Source: Promethearchaeota archaeon (GTDB lineage Archaea; Asgardarchaeota; Lokiarchaeia; Sigyniarchaeales; SOKP01). From it: a stretch of DNA of 10,833 nucleotides. The stretch covers positions 1 to 10,833 of the forward strand of contig JAEORV010000019.1 of the NCBI GenBank assembly GCA_016840695.1, in the 5' to 3' direction. Shown here piece after piece: positions 8,015 through 10,833 of this stretch. The notes under the pieces were generated by a model, which ran no database searches, was not told the DNA's origin, and worked only from the letters and a program-made list of their open reading frames with translations. Made by a program: the position numbers and the translations under genes. The number at the start of each line of letters is the position of its first letter. Position 1 is the first letter of the stretch.

Positions 8015-8026
8015 TTTAAAATATAA
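8015..8026 (+). promoter_or_regulatory. TATA box of the ferredoxin gene
   Basis: TTTAAAATATAA matches the archaeal TATA consensus well. It lies about 40-50 bp upstream of ATG 8067, which places the transcript start near 8045 and gives a leader of about 20 nt containing the Shine-Dalgarno site. Confidence 0.6.
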
Positions 8027-8056
8027 CAAATTACTTCTTATCATGACATGCAAATA

Positions 8057-8062
8057 AGGTGA
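8057..8062 (+). promoter_or_regulatory. Shine-Dalgarno site of the ferredoxin gene
   Basis: AGGTGA matches the anti-Shine-Dalgarno sequence and ends 4 nt before ATG 8067. The spacing is short but usable, and it supports that start codon. Confidence 0.6.
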
Positions 8063-8066
8063 TTAA

Positions 8067-8897
8067 ATGAAGAAAAAAGAATTAAAACCAATCGAAATGG
8101 ATACAAAAAGAGCAAGAAGGTTACGGAAGCTGAGCAAACTTCTCAAATTTCCAATATTTAAGCAATTATACAAAAAATTCGCTTACCCCGATGGTATTGA
8201 AACCCAAACAGGCACCCCTATCCCCGTTAATGTGTCTCTGGGTACTTATGAGGATCAGGTATTGCATTATAAAGTCACTGAGTATTTCATTAATAAAGCA
8301 GGGACAATTGTTTTGATGGATTGTCCGTGTCGTACAGCCAATCAGTGTAAAAATCACTCTATTGAATTAGGATGTACATATCTAGGGAAAGGTGCTGCTG
8401 AAATGGATCTATCTAAAATTCCAGGAGGGCGTCTCGCAACTAAAGAAGAGGCTTTAGAACGAGAGCGTTTAGCTTATGAAAATGGCTTGGTCCCACATTT
8501 AGGAAAATTTAGAGGTGATGCCAAATACTTTGGGGTGGTAGAATATGAAAATGAACTCATGTCAATTTGTCATTGTTGTTCTTGTTGCTGCGTTGTTTCC
8601 TTGGCAAAACACCTTCCATCCGAAATTAGAAGAAAACTTGCAAAAAGATTAGATGGACTTGAAGTAAGAGTAGATCCTGATAAATGCGTAGGATGTGGCG
8701 CCTGCTTTAAAGTCTGTATATATGACGGATTAAAGATGATAAGAGGCAAAACGATGATTCAACAGGAAAATTGTTTGGGATGTGGTCGCTGCGAAAAAGC
8801 ATGTCCTACGGGGGCGATTTCCATTACAATAGATGACTATAGTGGTATTGATGAGTTAATTACCAGATTCGAATCGCGCGTGGATATCTCGGGGTAA
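8067..8897 (+). CDS. Cys-rich iron-sulfur protein with 2[4Fe-4S] ferredoxin domain
   Basis: A 276-residue soluble protein with 18 cysteines grouped as described here. The N-terminus (1-40) is strongly basic. An N-terminal cysteine region has CPCR (C86, C88) followed by C94 and C103. A dense cluster, CHCCSCCC (C168-C175), has six Cys in eight residues. The C-terminus is a classic 2[4Fe-4S] ferredoxin with C207, C210, C213, C217 and C236, C239, C242, C246. The first motif lacks the usual Pro after its last Cys and the second has it (CP). The CxCR and CNCC/CHCC-type arrangement recurs in uncharacterised 4Fe-4S proteins of anaerobes, where a helix carrying EEAL and a GLV segment sits between the two cysteine regions, as here (about 125-142). 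An electron-transfer or redox-enzyme role is likely, but the partner is unknown. It has its own promoter, no operon partner, and ends in tandem TAA codons. The ferredoxin domain is certain; the N-terminal metal sites are inferred from cysteine spacing. Confidence 0.9.
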   Translation: MKKKELKPIEMDTKRARRLRKLSKLLKFPIFKQLYKKFAYPDGIETQTGTPIPVNVSLGTYEDQVLHYKVTEYFINKAGTIVLMDCPCRTANQCKNHSIELGCTYLGKGAAEMDLSKIPGGRLATKEEALERERLAYENGLVPHLGKFRGDAKYFGVVEYENELMSICHCCSCCCVVSLAKHLPSEIRRKLAKRLDGLEVRVDPDKCVGCGACFKVCIYDGLKMIRGKTMIQQENCLGCGRCEKACPTGAISITIDDYSGIDELITRFESRVDISG

Positions 8898-8901
8898 TAA
8901 G

Positions 8902-8919
8902 AAACTTACAAAACTTACA
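8902..8919 (+). repeat. Tandem 9-bp direct repeat
   Basis: AAACTTACA occurs twice in a row (8902-8910 and 8911-8919), followed by a partial third copy, AAACAC. It lies just after the ferredoxin stop codons. It is short and may be replication slippage with no function. Confidence 0.6.
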
Positions 8920-8993
8920 AAACACTGAAATTTTATTATTTCTATATTTCTTCAATACATCAAATCAATTGTACATTTTTTTATATTGAAATG

Positions 8994-9003
8994 TATATAA
9001 AAG
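8994..9003 (+). promoter_or_regulatory. Strong TATA-like box
   Basis: TATATAAAAG is close to an ideal archaeal TATA element. A transcript would start near 9025-9030, about 110 nt before the VWA gene. It could therefore drive that gene with a long leader, or a short transcript ending at the T-run at 9078-9085. Confidence 0.4.
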
Positions 9004-9022
9004 CGTGTAATTTTCTAAAATA

Positions 9023-9039
9023 AAGATATTTTATATCTT
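9023..9039 (+). repeat. Small perfect inverted repeat
   Basis: AAGATAT (9023-9029) and ATATCTT (9033-9039) form 7-bp arms around TTT. It sits where transcription from the box at 8994 would begin. It could be an operator or a weak hairpin; the stem is nearly all A-T. Confidence 0.35.
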
Positions 9040-9046
9040 AAACTTC

Positions 9047-9085
9047 AAAAAGAGGTAAGATTAATTAATTCTACACCTTTTTTTT
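9047..9085 (+). terminator. Hairpin plus T8 run, terminator-like
   Basis: AAAAAGAGGT (9047-9056) can pair with ACCTTTTTTT (9075-9084), giving a 10-bp stem with one G-T wobble and an 18-nt loop; the T8 run is 9078-9085. The stem would hide the AGAGGT motif. It may end a short transcript from the 8994 promoter or be fortuitous. Confidence 0.3.
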
Positions 9086-9104
9086 GCTTGTAAGAGTTCT
9101 AAAA

Positions 9105-9114
9105 AATAAAAATA
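9105..9114 (+). promoter_or_regulatory. Possible TATA box of the VWA gene
   Basis: AATAAAAATA lies about 27-36 bp before ATG 9141. That distance would place the transcript start at or next to the start codon, giving a leaderless mRNA. This fits the absence of a Shine-Dalgarno site immediately before this gene. Confidence 0.4.
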
Positions 9115-9140
9115 TCAACTAACTATATAGACCATATCCC

Positions 9141-10379
9141 ATGTTCCTGGACTACTTTTATTACCTCAAGGAGATTTTACCAGTAAGCATAACTGAATTT
9201 ATGACCTTGCTGGAAGCTCTTAATAAAGGGCTCGTAAAGAACATGGTTGAATTTTATTACGTCTCTCGCTCAATTCTTTGTAAAAATGAGCATCATTTCG
9301 ACATCTACGACATTGCCTTCGTAAACTTTTTCAAAGACGCTTCGCTCAAGTTTCCTGAGGAGATTCAACAAGAAATTTGGGAGTGGTTAAATAAAGATAT
9401 TAAAATTCTCCAATTACCTGCAATTGTTGAAAAATTATTTCCTAATATGAGCGAAGAAGAATTAGAGGACCAATTTAGAAAATTACTGCAAGAACAAGAT
9501 GAAGCTCATGATTTTGGAGATAAATGGATAGGTACACAAGGGCAATCTAACTTTGGTCATTCAGGACAAAATTTTCAAGTTATTAGAATTGGAGGCGAAG
9601 GTGGAATAAATAGGGCAATAAAAATTGCTCAAAAAAGGATCTTCCAAGACTACAGGAAAGACCTTGTCATAAACACGCGCCAAATAAAGATCGCCTTGAA
9701 AAGACTTAAGAAGTTAGATGAAATTGGTAAAAAGGATGAGTTAGATCTTAAAAAAACAATTGACGAAACCGGCAGAAATGGAGGGGATATCGAGATAATC
9801 CTCAAGAAAAGGAGGAAAAATAATATCAAGCTTCTCCTTTTGATGGACGTGGGTGGAACGATGGATCCTTACATACATCAAGTCAACCTGCTGTTTTCAG
9901 CGGCGAATAATCTCTCGCATTGGAAGGAGTTTAAGTATTATTACTTTCACAACTGTATTTATAATTATTTGTATCATGACGCAAGAAGAAATAAAGATCG
10001 AGCAATAGAATTTGATGATTTTCTAAAAAAATACGATAGTTCATGGATTGTAATCGTGGTTGGAGACCAATCAATGTGGAGATCTGAGTTAGTAAGACCT
10101 CATGGAGCCATTTACGATGATGCGAGCAACGAACATTCAGGGATTTATTATATTAGTGAAATTGCAAATCACTTTAAAAATAGGGCCATTTGGATAAATC
10201 CTGAACCCGTTAACCCTAAATGGATGTCGTGGACTCAATTAAAAATCGCACAAGTTGTTCCAACCTTTCATCTCAGCATAAAAGGCATTGAAATGGCCAT
10301 GGATTACTTGAGAAATGGCGGTAAAAATCGTTATACCACAGTAGATCTCCTTAAGGATACTGTTTTGGCACTTTATTAG
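9141..10379 (+). CDS. CoxE-like von Willebrand factor A domain protein
   Basis: A 412-residue soluble protein of the VWA-containing CoxE-like group (PF05762/COG3825 type). The N-terminal helical part begins with LPVSITEFMTLLEAL (13-27), typical of this family. A glycine-rich segment GTQGQSNFGHSG (131-142) leads into VIRIGG (147-152). The VWA domain (about 228-390) has the metal-site motif DVGGTM (236-241), the family variant of DxSxS, then YYFHN (267-271), VVGD (306-309) and WINPEP (351-356). Relatives usually act with a MoxR-type AAA+ ATPase (CoxD in carbon monoxide dehydrogenase maturation) to remodel or load metal into target proteins; no ATPase gene is visible in the window. An in-frame stop at 9120-9122 means the start lies after it, and ATG 9141 gives the family-like N-terminus. 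No Shine-Dalgarno site is present. The 3' end overlaps the convergent gene by 4 bp. The family is secure; the target is unknown. Confidence 0.87.
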   Translation: MFLDYFYYLKEILPVSITEFMTLLEALNKGLVKNMVEFYYVSRSILCKNEHHFDIYDIAFVNFFKDASLKFPEEIQQEIWEWLNKDIKILQLPAIVEKLFPNMSEEELEDQFRKLLQEQDEAHDFGDKWIGTQGQSNFGHSGQNFQVIRIGGEGGINRAIKIAQKRIFQDYRKDLVINTRQIKIALKRLKKLDEIGKKDELDLKKTIDETGRNGGDIEIILKKRRKNNIKLLLLMDVGGTMDPYIHQVNLLFSAANNLSHWKEFKYYYFHNCIYNYLYHDARRNKDRAIEFDDFLKKYDSSWIVIVVGDQSMWRSELVRPHGAIYDDASNEHSGIYYISEIANHFKNRAIWINPEPVNPKWMSWTQLKIAQVVPTFHLSIKGIEMAMDYLRNGGKNRYTTVDLLKDTVLALY

Positions 10380-10833
10380 TTATTGTAATATGGTGAATTC
10401 TTTAAAAGTAATTTTTGAGCAAAAGATCTAAATATTTTCGCCAACTTGCCCATAATGCCTAATTTTTTTTTAAATTCCTCAAGATAATCTTCAAATGTTA
10501 AACTTTGGTATTGTAATAACTCTTGCGATTCGCTTGTATCCATCCAATCTGTATAATACCAATCTTTATCGTTTTTAGGCACTTTAAAAGCCGAATCTGG
10601 AAGCATTCCTACACCTGTGGCCTCTAATAACTTCGTCATGAATTCACGGTTTAACATCTGACACTTTTTTCCTCCACCAATTAATAACACTTTTTTCTTA
10701 GTTTCTGCAGTCACGCAATTTGCGATTGCTACTCCCACATCTTTAGTATGTACATATTCTATTCTTTGATCCAAGGGTATATCGAAGACATAAGCATCAA
10801 TCTTTAGGCTTACCTCAATAGGAGGTGATGCAG
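10376..10833 (-). CDS. NAD-dependent epimerase/dehydratase-like protein, C-terminal part (5' partial)
   Basis: The minus-strand frame is open to the window edge, giving about 151 residues of the C-terminal part of an extended short-chain dehydrogenase (sugar-nucleotide epimerase/dehydratase type). The N-terminal Rossmann half with the GxxGxxG and YxxxK motifs would lie beyond 10833. The visible part contains DIPLDQRIEYVHTKDVGVAI, the usual segment where the conserved HxxD-type residues meet the substrate domain, then KVLLIGGG, EFMTKLLEATGV and DWMDTSESQELLQYQ followed by FEDYL, typical of these C-termini. It ends in a basic, hydrophobic tail. The TTG at 10774 is an internal Leu codon and not the start, because homologous-looking sequence continues upstream. 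It converges on the VWA gene with a 4-bp overlap of the stop codons. Substrate cannot be judged from this half. Confidence 0.8.
   Translation of the reverse strand, partial: ASPPIEVSLKIDAYVFDIPLDQRIEYVHTKDVGVAIANCVTAETKKKVLLIGGGKKCQMLNREFMTKLLEATGVGMLPDSAFKVPKNDKDWYYTDWMDTSESQELLQYQSLTFEDYLEEFKKKLGIMGKLAKIFRSFAQKLLLKNSPYYNN

Larger units (their letters stand above)
7801..8066. other. Intergenic spacer, 266 bp
   Basis: A very AT-rich spacer holding the T-tract terminator after the GH3 gene and the promoter and ribosome-binding site of the ferredoxin gene. A segment at about 7850-7925 is noticeably less AT-rich. It includes a minus-strand ATG frame of only 14 codons, which I do not call a gene. 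A second T9 run is at 7945-7953. No RNA gene or long repeat was recognised. Confidence 0.6.
8898..9140. other. Intergenic spacer, 243 bp
   Basis: An AT-rich spacer between the ferredoxin and VWA genes. In order it holds a 9-bp direct repeat, T-rich stretches that may end the ferredoxin transcript (8930-8953), a strong TATA-like box (8994-9003), two small inverted repeats, a T8 run and a second TATA-like stretch close to the VWA start. No open frame follows the AGAGGT at 9051-9056 at usable spacing. Confidence 0.6.

Noticed and set aside
10772..10774. TTG 10774 as the start of the epimerase-like gene
   Set aside because: The frame continues to the window edge with family-like residues (about 19 more codons), and the visible part is only a C-terminal half.
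10821..10830. GGAGGTG followed directly by ATG on the plus strand, looking like a strong ribosome-binding site
   Set aside because: It lies inside the minus-strand coding sequence (encoding Ser-Pro-Pro), and the spacing to the ATG is essentially zero, too short to work. The window ends before any frame can be judged.

Overview
The window looks like the chromosome of an AT-rich, probably anaerobic archaeon. The evidence is an archaeal/eukaryotic-type glutamyl-tRNA synthetase, an MtxX protein (methanogenesis marker 4 family, mainly archaeal), TATA-like promoter elements at archaeal distances, sparse Shine-Dalgarno sites and a cysteine-rich ferredoxin. A zinc ribbon fused to a CPBP protease and the low GC would fit an Asgard (Lokiarchaeia-like) lineage. 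That placement is inference: no rRNA or eukaryotic-signature protein is present to fix it.

Positions 1-3459 (+) hold a compact, probably co-transcribed block. It contains gltX (5' end outside the window), a zinc-ribbon CPBP intramembrane protease whose ATG directly follows the gltX stop, and mtxX after a 13-nt gap with a good Shine-Dalgarno site. Positions 3482-7800 hold two divergently transcribed family 3 glycoside hydrolases. The minus-strand gene is beta-xylosidase-like and the plus-strand gene is beta-glucosidase-like. Neither has a signal peptide, and they are separated by 83 bp centred on a perfect AT-only inverted repeat that can serve as a TATA box in both directions. Together they suggest intracellular breakdown of plant-type or other beta-linked oligosaccharides taken up from outside.

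Positions 7801-8066 are an AT-rich spacer with a T-tract terminator and a clear promoter for the next gene, a 276-residue iron-sulfur protein at 8067-8897. This protein combines an unusual CHCCSCCC cysteine cluster with a C-terminal 2[4Fe-4S] ferredoxin. Positions 8898-9140 are a second AT-rich spacer with a strong TATA-like box, two small inverted repeats and a T-run. Positions 9141-10379 encode a CoxE-like von Willebrand factor A (VWA) protein. Its 3' end overlaps by 4 bp the convergent gene at 10376-10833, the C-terminal part of an NAD-dependent epimerase/dehydratase-type protein that runs off the window.

No mobile element, CRISPR array, tRNA or rRNA was seen. I did not find a clearly new multi-gene system. 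The points most worth a second look are MtxX without other methanogenesis genes, the symmetric divergent GH3 promoter, the Cys-rich ferredoxin, the VWA protein without an adjacent MoxR-type ATPase, and the possible short transcript at about 9020-9085.
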